Below are positions 1-7,986 of a stretch of 64,000 nucleotides of DNA, piece by piece (position 1 is the stretch's first letter; every line of letters starts with the position of its first letter). Location of the stretch: positions 1-64,000 of the forward strand of contig NZ_JAAGLT010000034.1 of the NCBI RefSeq assembly GCF_010548275.1, read 5' to 3'. Made by a program: the position numbers and the translations under genes. Under the pieces are notes generated by a model, which was not told the DNA's origin, did no database searches, and saw nothing but the letters and a program-made list of their open reading frames with translations. The DNA is from Streptomyces sp. SID12488 (GTDB lineage: Bacteria > Actinomycetota > Actinomycetes > Streptomycetales > Streptomycetaceae).

Positions 1-1284
1 GCGCCGGTGCAGGACCCGGCCCCCGAGGCCACGGAGAGGTCGCGCCGCCGCCGCACCCGCAGGACCGCGGAGCCCGCACCGGTCACCCCGGTCGAGGTCG
101 TCCCGGTCGAGGCGCCGGCCGTCCCCGCGGCCGAGGCCCCGGAGGAGCAGCCGCGTCGTCGCCGTACCCGCAAGGCGGCGGAGCCGGTCGTCGACACCGT
201 CGAGGCCCCGGTAGTCACAGAGACCAAGCCGCGCCGTGCGCCCCGCACGGTCACGGCAACGGCCGCGCCGGTGACTGCCGAAGCCGTCGTGGACACGGCG
301 GAGGGTGTCGAGGCCAAGCCCGCGCGCCGGACCGCCACCCGCAAGGCGACCGCAGCCGCACCGGCCGCGGAAGCAGCCGTCGACACCGCCGAGGCGACCG
401 AGGCCAAGCCCCGCCGCCGCACGGCACGCAAGGCCGCCGAGCCTGTCGTGGCCGTGGTCGAGGCCACCCCGGAGTCTCCGGTGGCCGAGGCCACGAAGCC
501 CCGCCGGACGCGCAAGGCCGCGGTTGCCGCCGTGGAAACGGCCGAGGCGACCGAGGTCAAGCCGCGTCGGGCGACCCGCAAGGCCACGACAGCGACCGCA
601 GCCGCCCCGGCCGCCGAGGCGGCTCTCGACACCGCCGAGGCGGTCGAGGCGAAGCCGCGTCGCCGCGTCCGCAAGGCCGCCGAACCGGCAGTCGTGACGG
701 AGACGACGGACATCCCGGCCCAGCCGACGTCGGCCGAGACCCCGGAGCCGAAGCGCCGTGCGACTCGCAAGGCGACGGCACCGGCCGCGGAAGCCGCCGT
801 GGACACCGCCGAAGGCGTCGAGGCCAAGCCCCGCCGCCGGGTGACCCGTAAGGCCGCTGAGGCCCCGGTGGTCGCCGAGTCGGAGGCCACCGAGCCGAAG
901 CCGCGGCGCACGGCCCGCAAGGCGACGGCGACGGCCGTGGAGGCCGTTGTCGACACCGTCGAGGCCAAGCCGGCGCGCCGGACCGCCACTCGCAAGGCGA
1001 CCGCAGCCGCACCGGCCGCGGAAGCAGCCGTCGACACCGCCGAGGCGACCGAGGCCAAGCCCCGCCGCCGCACGGCACGCAAGGCGGTCGAGGTCGTCGC
1101 CGACATCCCCGCCCAGGCGGCGGACGAGGCTGAGGCCAAGCCGCGTCGCCGGACGGCCCGCAAGGCCGCCGAACCGGCGGTTGTAGTAGAGACGGCTCCG
1201 GAGGCCGCCGAGGCGAAGCCCAGGCGCCGCGCCACCCGCAAGGCCACGGTCAGCGCCCCGGTCACGGACTCCGTGGAGGCCTGA
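1..1284 (+). CDS. Basic Ala/Lys/Arg/Pro-rich repeat tail, 5'-truncated (probably DEAD-box RNA helicase C-terminus)
   Basis: The reading frame is open from base 1, so the gene starts outside the window; the GTG at 7 is probably internal. The visible part of about 427 residues is low complexity: repeated units of the form AEAKPRRRTARKA alternating with acidic VDTAEA stretches. No catalytic motif is present. Such basic tails in actinobacteria bind RNA or DNA. From remembered synteny (S. coelicolor SCO5166) the missing N-terminus is probably a DEAD/DEAH-box RNA helicase. An RNase E or histone-like protein cannot be excluded from this fragment. A 125-bp segment is duplicated in frame inside the tail. 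A strong hairpin follows at 1328-1364. Coding is certain; the identity is inference. Confidence 0.7.
   Translation, partial: APVQDPAPEATERSRRRRTRRTAEPAPVTPVEVVPVEAPAVPAAEAPEEQPRRRRTRKAAEPVVDTVEAPVVTETKPRRAPRTVTATAAPVTAEAVVDTAEGVEAKPARRTATRKATAAAPAAEAAVDTAEATEAKPRRRTARKAAEPVVAVVEATPESPVAEATKPRRTRKAAVAAVETAEATEVKPRRATRKATTATAAAPAAEAALDTAEAVEAKPRRRVRKAAEPAVVTETTDIPAQPTSAETPEPKRRATRKATAPAAEAAVDTAEGVEAKPRRRVTRKAAEAPVVAESEATEPKPRRTARKATATAVEAVVDTVEAKPARRTATRKATAAAPAAEAAVDTAEATEAKPRRRTARKAVEVVADIPAQAADEAEAKPRRRTARKAAEPAVVVETAPEAAEAKPRRRATRKATVSAPVTDSVEA
310..1085 (+). repeat. In-frame segmental duplication (two 125-bp copies, 310-434 and 961-1085)
   Basis: Bases 310-434 and 961-1085 differ at only two positions (321/972 and 339/990). 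They lie 651 bp apart, a multiple of three, so the same block of about 41 residues appears twice. The identity is much higher than among the other degenerate repeat units, so this copy is recent or has been homogenised. Confidence 0.9.
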
Positions 1285-1327
1285 CCACCTCGAGGGCCCC
1301 GGCCCTCAGCACCACCGGCCACACCCA

Positions 1328-1364
1328 GACGGCCCGGCCCACCCCACCAGGTGGCCGGGCCGTC
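1328..1364 (+). terminator. Hairpin terminator after the repeat-tail gene
   Basis: There is a perfect 12-bp stem (GACGGCCCGGCC / GGCCGGGCCGTC) with a 13-nt loop, 44 nt after the stop codon. It has no U-tract, which is usual for Streptomyces terminators. Confidence 0.7.
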
Positions 1365-1487
1365 GGCGTTCCCCTGGAGCCTGCCCGAGCGGCTGTGCCG
1401 GAAGACGCTGCGCATGGGCACGCCCCGCCCGTCACCCGCCCCGGGACGGCCAGACCGTCGGCGTTCCCCGGGGGCCTGCCAGAGCGG
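1360..1487 (+). repeat. Imperfect 33-bp direct repeat in the 1285-1605 gap
   Basis: Bases 1360-1392 and 1455-1487 match at 30 of 33 positions, with an offset of 95 bp. Apart from this repeat and the terminator, I see nothing gene-like in this 321-bp gap, which must also carry the promoter of the following hydrolase gene. Confidence 0.6.
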
Positions 1488-1605
1488 AGCAGGCCGGAGA
1501 CGTCGGGCATGGCGGTACTCCACCACCGGCGAGGGACGCCCCCCACACCACTCTCCCGCCCGAGCCGACGCCCTCCCTCTCAGGTGCGCCGGATAACCTC
1601 GGCAC

Positions 1606-2496
1606 ATGAGCAGGCCTTCGACCTTCGCCCCGCCCCCCGGTGCCCATGCGTACGCCCTGCGTACCGCGCGTGGTGAGTTCGCCGTCATCGATGCCTCCGT
1701 GGCGGTCGGCGTCGAGCCGAAGGGGACCGTTCTGCTGCTGCCCGGGTTCACCGGCAGCAAGGAGGACTTCATCTCGACGCACGAGCCGCTGGCCGCGCGC
1801 GGGTACCGTACCGTCGCCGTCGACGGGCGCGGGCAGTTCGAGTCACCCGGCCCCCGGGACGACGAATCGGCTTACGCACAGGCCGAGTTGGCACAGGACG
1901 TGCTCGCTCAGGCGGCGGCCGTCGGCGCCCCCGTACACCTCGTGGGGCACTCGCTCGGTGGCCAGGTCGCCCGGGCCGCCGTCCTGCTGGACCACTCCCC
2001 GTTCCTGTCGCTGACCCTCATCTCCTCGGGCCCCGCCGAGATCTCCGAGGCCCAGCAGCAGCGCGCGAAACTGCTGCGGGACGCACTCGCCGTGATGAGC
2101 ATGGCCGCCGTCTGGGAGGCCATCCAGGCCATGGACGACCCGCAGGCCGGCGGCGGCGACCTCGACCCGGTGGACGCCCTGGACACCGGACTCGACGACC
2201 GCGAGGACCTGCGCCGCCGCTGGATGGGCACCAGCCCGGCCCAACTCGTGGCCACCGGGCGCCAGTTGCGCTCCGAGCCGGACCGCGTGGCGGAACTCGC
2301 CACCGTACCGATGCCCTTCCACGTGCTGTCCGGCGCGGAGGACGGCACCTGGGCCGTCCCCCTCCTCGACGACATGGCCGTACGACTGCGCGCGCACCGG
2401 ACCGTCATCGCGGGAGCCGAGCACTCCCCCAACACGGACCGCCCACTGGAGACGGCCCGCGCCCTGGGCGACTTCTGGGACACCCTCGCGCACTGA
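1606..2496 (+). CDS. Alpha/beta hydrolase
   Basis: A 296-aa alpha/beta-hydrolase-fold enzyme without signal peptide, so probably cytoplasmic. The oxyanion region LLLPGFTGSKEDF lies near residue 45. The nucleophile elbow GHSLGG (Ser near residue 115) is intact, and the C-terminal GAEHSPN supplies the catalytic His. A helical lid insertion sits between about residues 150 and 210. The substrate cannot be predicted; esterase or lipase-like hydrolysis is the family role. ATG 1606 is the first in-frame start that leaves the fold complete. The next gene is convergent (NYN protein), with a 59-bp gap. Confidence 0.85.
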   Translation: MSRPSTFAPPPGAHAYALRTARGEFAVIDASVAVGVEPKGTVLLLPGFTGSKEDFISTHEPLAARGYRTVAVDGRGQFESPGPRDDESAYAQAELAQDVLAQAAAVGAPVHLVGHSLGGQVARAAVLLDHSPFLSLTLISSGPAEISEAQQQRAKLLRDALAVMSMAAVWEAIQAMDDPQAGGGDLDPVDALDTGLDDREDLRRRWMGTSPAQLVATGRQLRSEPDRVAELATVPMPFHVLSGAEDGTWAVPLLDDMAVRLRAHRTVIAGAEHSPNTDRPLETARALGDFWDTLAH

Positions 2497-2525
2497 CTCG
2501 CGTACCGACTCGCTTACCGATCTGT

Positions 2526-2570
2526 TCAGTACCGCGTCTGTCAGTACCGCGTCTGTCAGTACTGCGTCTG
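2526..2570. repeat. Three tandem 15-bp repeats spanning the NYN stop codon
   Basis: The unit TCAGTACCGCGTCTG occurs at 2526-2540 and 2541-2555 and, with one change, at 2556-2570. The last copy carries the stop codon and final residues QTQY of the minus-strand NYN gene. The other two repeat the same end just beyond the stop. Confidence 0.85.
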
Positions 2571-3455
2571 CAGGTGCTCCCAGAAGCCGTCCCGCAGCGC
2601 CCGCCGCAGCTCGGCCTGTCCGCGCAGCGAGTACTGGAGCAGCCCCTCCGCCTCCACCAGCAGGTCCTGGTCGACGGAGCCGGGCAGATACGGATGCCCG
2701 GGCAGCAGCTCGACCAGTGCCTCGCGCCCCCGCGCGGCCAGCCACTTCGCCGCGATCTGCGCGCCCACGAACCGCACGTCCTCGCGCGTGGGGCGTGTCC
2801 CCGACGACGACTCGTAGGACGCGGCCGTGCGCCGGGCGACGTACGGCTTGAAGAAGTCGAGGTCGAACGTGCGCTGGCTGTCGACCTCCCAGAGCAGGGG
2901 CTCGGCCTGGTTGCGGCCCTCGGGCGCCTCGATGCCCCACAGGTGGACGCGTGCCCCGTACCCCTGCGCGGCCTCGACCGCCGACACCAGGTCCTCGTCG
3001 CCGCCGATGAGCGCGGCGTCGTTGATCGCACGATGCCGGGCCAGCGACTCCAGGTCGGAACGGATCAGGGAGTCGACGCCCTTCTGCTGGTTGTTGGCGT
3101 TGAGGTTGCCCAGGCGGACCTTCACATCGGGGAGTTCCGCGATGGACTGCTGCTCGATGGTGTGGATGCGGCGCCTGGCACCGTCGTACCAGTAGACCCG
3201 CAGCAGCCGGCTGTCCGCGAAGATCGTGCGAGCCTTGTCGATGAGCGCTTCGATGAGGCCTTCCGCGTCCAGCTCGTAGGAGCGGCGGTCCTCGGTTCCG
3301 GCGACGAGCCGTCCCGCCGCCGCGTACAGATACCCCGCGTCGACGAAGATCGCATGTGTCGAGGGTGTCTTCGCCACCTCGGCAAGCATGCGGTGGAGCA
3401 GTTCGTTCGTGCGGTCGATGCGGGCGCTCAGCTCCGCGAGGTCGTCGTTGTTCAT
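2556..3455 (-). CDS. NYN domain-containing protein (putative RNase)
   Basis: A 299-aa soluble protein with a PIN-like NYN domain. AIFVDAGYLYAAAGRL near residue 35 carries the first metal-binding Asp, and the motif LIGGDEDLVSAVEAA near residue 150 supplies further acidic residues. A short N-terminal coiled coil (LSARIDRTNELLHRMLAEV) precedes the domain. The C-terminal 100 residues are of unknown function. NYN proteins are predicted metal-dependent endoribonucleases. The start ATG at 3455 directly precedes the coiled coil. It is divergent from the 50-aa gene at 3668. The family is clear; the activity is inferred. Confidence 0.85.
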   Translation of the reverse strand: MNNDDLAELSARIDRTNELLHRMLAEVAKTPSTHAIFVDAGYLYAAAGRLVAGTEDRRSYELDAEGLIEALIDKARTIFADSRLLRVYWYDGARRRIHTIEQQSIAELPDVKVRLGNLNANNQQKGVDSLIRSDLESLARHRAINDAALIGGDEDLVSAVEAAQGYGARVHLWGIEAPEGRNQAEPLLWEVDSQRTFDLDFFKPYVARRTAASYESSSGTRPTREDVRFVGAQIAAKWLAARGREALVELLPGHPYLPGSVDQDLLVEAEGLLQYSLRGQAELRRALRDGFWEHLQTQY

Positions 3456-3584
3456 ATACCTCCATTGTCTCGGCGGTCACGCTTCGAACACAACCGGCCC
3501 CGGTCAGTCTCCTGCGCAACCTTCCGCACACCCTCGTTAACAGGGCGGTAGTTAGACGCGCGAAAAATTTCCTTAGCGTAGGGA

Positions 3585-3616
3585 ATGTTTGTAACATGCG
3601 GGTAGTTGACTAGATA
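3585..3616 (+). promoter_or_regulatory. Candidate promoter with ATGTT-TGT-AACAT inverted repeat
   Basis: This lies in the 212-bp gap between the divergent NYN and 50-aa genes. It is AT-rich against the local background and contains the inverted repeat ATGTTTGTAACAT (3585-3597). TTGTAA (3589-3594) and TAGATA (3611-3616) are 16 nt apart and could be -35 and -10 elements. TTGACT at 3606 is an alternative -35. Confidence 0.35.
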
Positions 3617-3667
3617 CGTAACCAAGTAGTTCTCCTCAGGAGGATGACCAGACGAAGGGAGAAGCCC

Positions 3668-3820
3668 ATGCGCTTCGAAATCATGCGTCTTGACGACGTC
3701 GACGGGACCCCCGTGGACAGTACGGTCGTGGACGCCGCCTCCGTCAACCGGATCGTGCAGCAAGCAGCCTCGATAGGGCAGCGTCTCTGGATCCGCCCGG
3801 CCGACACCTCGGCCTCATAA
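3668..3820 (+). CDS. Conserved small protein, 50 aa
   Basis: This is a 50-residue reading frame starting MRFEIMRLDDVDGTPVDST and ending in IRPADTSAS. A ribosome-binding site GAAGGGAG lies 6 nt before the ATG. It is flanked upstream by an AT-rich promoter-like region and downstream by a very strong hairpin at 3856, so it looks like a monocistronic gene. There are no membrane segments or cysteines. I recall similar about 50-aa proteins at this place in other Streptomyces but know no function. Confidence 0.7.
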   Translation: MRFEIMRLDDVDGTPVDSTVVDAASVNRIVQQAASIGQRLWIRPADTSAS

Positions 3821-3855
3821 CGCGCGGACGACGCTCGCCCACGACGAGCAGACTT

Positions 3856-3895
3856 CAGAACCCCCGTACGGCATCGATGCCGTACGGGGGTTCTG
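3856..3895. terminator. Perfect 40-nt palindrome, bidirectional terminator
   Basis: CAGAACCCCCGTACGGCATC is followed immediately by its exact reverse complement, giving a stem of up to 20 bp. It sits between the convergent 50-aa gene and marC and can serve both. Confidence 0.85.
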
Positions 3896-3950
3896 CTTAT
3901 GTGCCCTCACGCAAGCCCTGCGCGTGAGCCCCGCGCGTGAGCCACAGCCG

Positions 3951-4556
3951 TCAGCTCTGCCGGATCACCTGGGTGACGCCGTTGATGATCTGCTGCACGG
4001 CGATCGCGGACAGCATCATCCCCGCGAGCCGGGTCACCAGGACCACACCGCCGTCCTTGATGACGCGGATGATCAGCAGCGAGTACCGCATGACCACCCA
4101 CAGCACGACGTGGACGGCCAGGATCGCCGCCCACACCGACACCTGCATGGCCACGCCGTCCGCCTTCTGCACGGCCAGGATGACCGAGACGATCGCACCG
4201 GGCCCGGCGAGCAGGGGCATGCCGAGCGGTACGAGGGCGACGTTCACGTCCTTGGTCTGCTTGGGCTCGTCCGTCTTGCCGGTGAGCAGGTCGAGGGCGA
4301 TCAGCAGGAGCAGCAGTCCGCCGGCGATCATCAGGGCGGGCACGGAGACGTGCAGATAGTCCAGGATCTGGTGCCCGAGCAGCCCGAACACGGTGATCAC
4401 ACCGCCGGCCACACAGACCGCCTGGAACGCCATCCGCTTCTGGACACGGGCCGGGCGACCGGCAGTGAGGGCGAGAAAGATCGGGGTGATCCCCGGGGGA
4501 TCCATGATCACGAAGAGGGTGAGAAAGAGCGAACCGAAGACAGCGACGTCGAACAT
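3951..4556 (-). CDS. MarC family integral membrane protein
   Basis: A 201-aa protein with about six hydrophobic segments, matching the MarC/UPF0056 family in length. The N-terminus VAVFGSLFLTLFVIMDPPGI carries the family's DP-G segment at the end of the first helix. A second internal half (LVPLGMPLLAGPGAIV) shows the characteristic PL-AGPG motif. The proteins sit in the cytoplasmic membrane. Their transport role is unproven, and the historic link to multiple antibiotic resistance was withdrawn. It lies 69 bp downstream of the PHP gene on the same strand, so the two may form an operon. Confidence 0.9.
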   Translation of the reverse strand: MFDVAVFGSLFLTLFVIMDPPGITPIFLALTAGRPARVQKRMAFQAVCVAGGVITVFGLLGHQILDYLHVSVPALMIAGGLLLLLIALDLLTGKTDEPKQTKDVNVALVPLGMPLLAGPGAIVSVILAVQKADGVAMQVSVWAAILAVHVVLWVVMRYSLLIIRVIKDGGVVLVTRLAGMMLSAIAVQQIINGVTQVIRQS

Positions 4557-4625
4557 GGGTGAGCGAGCCTTGCGTAGATACGGGGAAGGGCGGAGGACGA
4601 GCGGGGAGGGGCCTGAACCGAGGCC

Positions 4626-5483
4626 TCAGACTCCGCCGGTCCCCGGCACCGGGAACGCCCCGGTGGCCCGCCGCGTGATCTCGCCGTACACCTCGGGGTC
4701 TGTCGTGTACTCCCCGAGGACACAGGTCTTGCGACTGCCGTGGTAGTCGGAGGAGCCGGTGCCCAGCAGCCCCAGCTCCGCCGCGAGGCCGCGAAGGCGT
4801 GCCCGGGTCGCCGGTTCGTGGTCCATGTGGTCGACCTCGATGCCGTCGAGCCCTGCGGCGGCCAGCTCCGCGATCGCGGACTCCGGAACGGTCCGCCCCC
4901 GCTTGCTCGCGGCCGGGTGCGCGAACACGGCCACTCCGCCGGCCCCCTTGATCAGCCGCAGCGCCTCGAAGGGGTCGGTCTCGTGCTTCGGTACGTAGGC
5001 CCGGGCGCCGTCGGCCAGCCAGTCCCCGGTGAAGGCGTCGTTCACGGTCGGTACGACGCCCAGCTCGACCAGCGCGGTGGCGACATGGGGTCGGCCCACG
5101 GATCCGTCACCGGCGATCCGCGCGACCCGCTCCCAGGTGATGGGCACGCCCATTTCCCGGAGCTTGGCCACCATCCCCTGGGCCCTCGGCACCCGGTCGT
5201 CCCGGACCAGCTCGCGCTCGGCGAACAGCGCGGGCTCCTCGGGGTCGAACAGGTAGGCCAGGATGTGCATGCTGACCCCGTCGAGCCGGCAGGACAGTTC
5301 GGCCCCGGTGACCAGCGTGAGCCCGGCGGGCAACGCGGCGATCGCCTCGGCGTACCCACGGGTCGTGTCGTGATCGGTCAGCGCGACAACGTCGAGCCCG
5401 GCCGCAGCGGCGTTGCGCACCAGCTCGGCGGGCGTGTCCGTACCGTCGGAGGCGGTGGAGTGGCAGTGCAGATCGATGCGCAC
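4626..5483 (-). CDS. PHP domain phosphoesterase (TrpH/RNase AM-like)
   Basis: A 285-aa PHP-domain protein. The N-terminal metal-binding motif DLHCHSTASDGTD is followed by ALTDHDTTRGYAEA near residue 40. VAVFAHPAASKRG near residue 190 and a late GSSDYHGSRK complete the metal ligands. Family members hydrolyse 3',5'-bisphosphonucleotides or short 5'-ends of RNA. I chose GTG 5483 because it places the motif at residue 4 and has GGAG 8 nt upstream. A longer ATG frame to 5579 would add an unlikely Ser/Pro-rich leader. It is probably co-transcribed with marC. Confidence 0.85.
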   Translation of the reverse strand: MRIDLHCHSTASDGTDTPAELVRNAAAAGLDVVALTDHDTTRGYAEAIAALPAGLTLVTGAELSCRLDGVSMHILAYLFDPEEPALFAERELVRDDRVPRAQGMVAKLREMGVPITWERVARIAGDGSVGRPHVATALVELGVVPTVNDAFTGDWLADGARAYVPKHETDPFEALRLIKGAGGVAVFAHPAASKRGRTVPESAIAELAAAGLDGIEVDHMDHEPATRARLRGLAAELGLLGTGSSDYHGSRKTCVLGEYTTDPEVYGEITRRATGAFPVPGTGGV

Positions 5484-5610
5484 GGTGCGGACTCCAGGCG
5501 ACGACGGGAACGGGAACGGGGACGAACAAGACGCGCCAAGCATAACGGGCCTCCAGCCTCGCCCGTCACACCTGAACATTCCAAACGCCCCTTACAGTCG
5601 CGGCCCCACA

Positions 5611-5641
5611 AGGGGCGCGGGGAACTGCGCGACCAGCCCCC
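5611..5641 (-). repeat. 31-bp dispersed intergenic repeat, copy 1
   Basis: The reverse complement of this block is identical over all 31 bases to 10821-10851 and 59898-59928. It lies in the gap between the PHP and DUF6758 genes. The sequence can fold through GCGC...GCGC and GGGG...CCCC arms. Confidence 0.85.
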
Positions 5642-5690
5642 ACGGCCCCGCACACAACAACGAACCGCACACCCCCGACCCAGCAGAGCG

Positions 5691-6332
5691 CTACGGCTGG
5701 AGCAACCGGGGCGACAACGCCCCACAAGGCACCAACTCCAGCTCGGCCCCCGCGTCCCGCAGATCCGTGAGCACCAGCTCGTCGTACATCAGCAACCCGG
5801 ACTGCTCGGGCCACACCACCGCCCACAACCACAACCCGAGCGCCTCACCCGCGAACACCGCACGGTCGTCGGGCCCACCCGTGACATGCCACAGCGGAGT
5901 CGGCCGCCCAGCCGCCAGCACCTTGGCCTCGGCAGGCTTCTCGACGTTCATGTACGGCCCCGGATCGGGCCCGTCGATGCCCGCGTACCGCGCACCGAGG
6001 CCGACACCGAGCTCCTCGGCGACCAGGATCAGCTCACCCATGCCACCGAGCGGACCGGGACCCGTGCAGGCCACCGCCGTCGCACGGCCGCCGCTGCGGT
6101 CGTCGCCCGCGCAGCCCACGCCCGTGAACAGCCAGCCGACCGGCAGCGGCCACGGCATCCACACCGGTACCTGCGTGCGGTGCACCACGACACCGAGGGC
6201 CTCGACGCTGGGCGGGATCACAGGCTGCAGCGGATGCACCGTCCCGTGCACATCGCACTGCCAGGAGTCGGCAAAGAGTCCGGGAGCCCTGACCCGGCCA
6301 CCACACTTCGGGCAACTGGGTTCGCCCCTCAT
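5691..6332 (-). CDS. DUF6758 family protein with N-terminal zinc ribbon
   Basis: A 213-aa protein. CPKCGGRV at residue 7 and CDVHG near residue 26 could form a small zinc ribbon. The remainder is a mixed alpha/beta domain rich in Gly and Trp without recognised catalytic residues. It matches the Streptomyces family I know as DUF6758; the function is unknown. ATG 6332 places the zinc ribbon at the extreme N-terminus. It is divergent from the MFS gene across a 203-bp gap that contains an operator-like sequence. Confidence 0.75.
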   Translation of the reverse strand: MRGEPSCPKCGGRVRAPGLFADSWQCDVHGTVHPLQPVIPPSVEALGVVVHRTQVPVWMPWPLPVGWLFTGVGCAGDDRSGGRATAVACTGPGPLGGMGELILVAEELGVGLGARYAGIDGPDPGPYMNVEKPAEAKVLAAGRPTPLWHVTGGPDDRAVFAGEALGLWLWAVVWPEQSGLLMYDELVLTDLRDAGAELELVPCGALSPRLLQP

Positions 6333-6442
6333 AGAACTCCACGGTCCTCCCCGTCCTTCCTCCCGTCAAGGACGATCACCCGTCCGGAGTGACAGGTTTC
6401 CACCTCTCCACCAGGCGCCCATCGGACAGATTTAGATGTAGC

Positions 6443-6472
6443 TTGCATTAATTAGCTGCGCTAACTTACTAT
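6443..6472 (+). promoter_or_regulatory. Promoter with overlapping TTAGC-TGC-GCTAA operator for the MFS gene
   Basis: TTGCAT (6443-6448) and TACTAT (6467-6472) form a candidate -35/-10 pair with an 18-nt spacer. The inverted repeat TTAGCTGCGCTAA (6452-6464) lies inside the spacer, where a bound repressor would block RNA polymerase. The block is AT-rich compared with its surroundings. MarR- or TetR-type control of an exporter is a reasonable inference; no regulator gene is adjacent. Confidence 0.5.
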
Positions 6473-6535
6473 GTGCATACACCAACGATCTCCTCGCAGG
6501 TCGCACCCGCGAGTCGTGAAGGAGAAGGAGCAGGC

Positions 6536-7759
6536 ATGCACAGCAGTACGGAAAGCACGGAAGGACTCCTCCGGCAGCCGAAGGCCGTCTGGGCGACCGC
6601 CGGCGCGTCCGTCGTCGCCTTCATGGGCATCGGACTCGTCGACCCGATCCTCCCGTCCATCGCCAAGGGCCTGGACGCCACGGCCGGCCAGGTCTCCCTG
6701 CTCTTCACGTCGTACTTCCTGATCACCGCCGTTGCGATGCTGGTCACCGGCTTCGTCTCCAGCCGGATCGGCGGCAAGAAGACCCTGCTGCTCGGTCTCG
6801 CGTTCGTCGTGGTCTTCGCGGGTCTGGCCGGCACCTCGGGCTCGGTCGCCGAACTGGTCGGCTTCCGGGCCGGCTGGGGCCTCGGCAACGCGCTCTTCGT
6901 CTCGACGGCCCTCGCGGTCATCGTCGGGGCAGCGGCAGGCGGCAGCTCGGCGGCTATCCTGCTGTACGAATCCGCGCTGGGCCTCGGTATGGCGTGCGGC
7001 CCCCTGCTGGGCGCGCTGCTGGGCAACGCCAGCTGGCGCTATCCCTTCTTCGGCACCGCGTTCCTGATGGCCGTCGGCTTCCTCTGCATCACGGTGTTCC
7101 TGAAGGAGCAGCCGAAGCTGGCCCGGAAGACCTCGCTGCTCGACCCGATCAAGGCGCTCGGCCACGGCGGCCTGGCCTCCGCCGCCATCTCCTCCTTCTT
7201 CTACAACTACACGTTCTTCACCGTGCTGGCCTTCACCCCGTTCGTGCTCGACATGACTCCCTACAAGTCCGGGGCCGTGTTCTTCGCCTGGGGTCTGCTG
7301 CTCGCCGTCTCCTCCGTGCTCGTGGCACCGCGCCTCCAGCGGCGGTTCGGCTCACTGACGGTGCTCGGCGGCTCACTGGTACTGCTCGCCGTCGACGTCC
7401 TGGTCCTCGGTTACGGCAGCCACACCACCGCCGTCGTCTGCACGATCCTGTCCGGCGCGTTCATCGGCGTGAACAACACGGTCTACACCGAGCTGGCGCT
7501 GGGTGTCTCGGACGCGCCGCGCCCGGTGGCGAGCGCCGGCTACAACTTCGTGCGCTGGTTCGCGGCGGCAGCGGCCCCGTACTTCGCGCCGAAGATCGAG
7601 GAGTGGAGCGACATCCACATGCCGTTCGTGGTCGCCGCGGTCACGGCTGTGCTCGGCGCTGTGGTGGTGGTCGTACGGCGGAAGTCCCTCACTCACGAGG
7701 CCGAGGAACTGGAGACGCGGCACGCGACCGAGGACAGTGTCGCCGTCTTCGCGAGCTGA
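6536..7759 (+). CDS. MFS transporter (drug exporter-like)
   Basis: A 407-aa major facilitator with 12 predicted membrane segments. Loop 2-3 carries the MFS motif A variant SRIGGKKTLL. The first helix VVAFMGIGLVDPILPSI has the D-P pattern of DHA1 exporters. ATG 6536 was chosen over an ATG at 6473 because it has a strong ribosome-binding site (GGAGAAGGAG) just upstream and the extra 21 residues would be hydrophilic. The 6473 start would also leave almost no leader after the candidate promoter. The substrate is unknown; a small toxic compound or antibiotic is likely given the operator-like promoter. Confidence 0.85.
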   Translation: MHSSTESTEGLLRQPKAVWATAGASVVAFMGIGLVDPILPSIAKGLDATAGQVSLLFTSYFLITAVAMLVTGFVSSRIGGKKTLLLGLAFVVVFAGLAGTSGSVAELVGFRAGWGLGNALFVSTALAVIVGAAAGGSSAAILLYESALGLGMACGPLLGALLGNASWRYPFFGTAFLMAVGFLCITVFLKEQPKLARKTSLLDPIKALGHGGLASAAISSFFYNYTFFTVLAFTPFVLDMTPYKSGAVFFAWGLLLAVSSVLVAPRLQRRFGSLTVLGGSLVLLAVDVLVLGYGSHTTAVVCTILSGAFIGVNNTVYTELALGVSDAPRPVASAGYNFVRWFAAAAAPYFAPKIEEWSDIHMPFVVAAVTAVLGAVVVVVRRKSLTHEAEELETRHATEDSVAVFAS

Positions 7760-7986
7760 GCGCTCCGCGGGTATCACGGCAACCAACCCGCGGGCCGGTG
7801 GGCGCCGATCGCGCCCGCGGCGGAGCCGCACGTCGACACCGCCCCGCACCCCTTCCGGGGCCGGGGAAACCGCGCCGGTCTTCGCCAAGGCCGCTCAGCG
7901 GCCGTGTGCCTGCCGCAAGCTGTGGCCAACTCGCGCTCGCCAGGCGCCCGTTGGTGACATCGGTCACTCCGGTGCGGGTACTGAGG

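Noticed and set aside
1..1284. Histone H1-like or RNase E identity for the repeat protein
   Set aside because: The tail alone cannot distinguish these; remembered synteny favours a DEAD-box helicase.
4740..6392. A 550-codon plus-strand frame
   Set aside because: Antisense to the PHP and DUF6758 genes, which have family motifs; the translation is Arg/Gly/Pro-rich without motifs.
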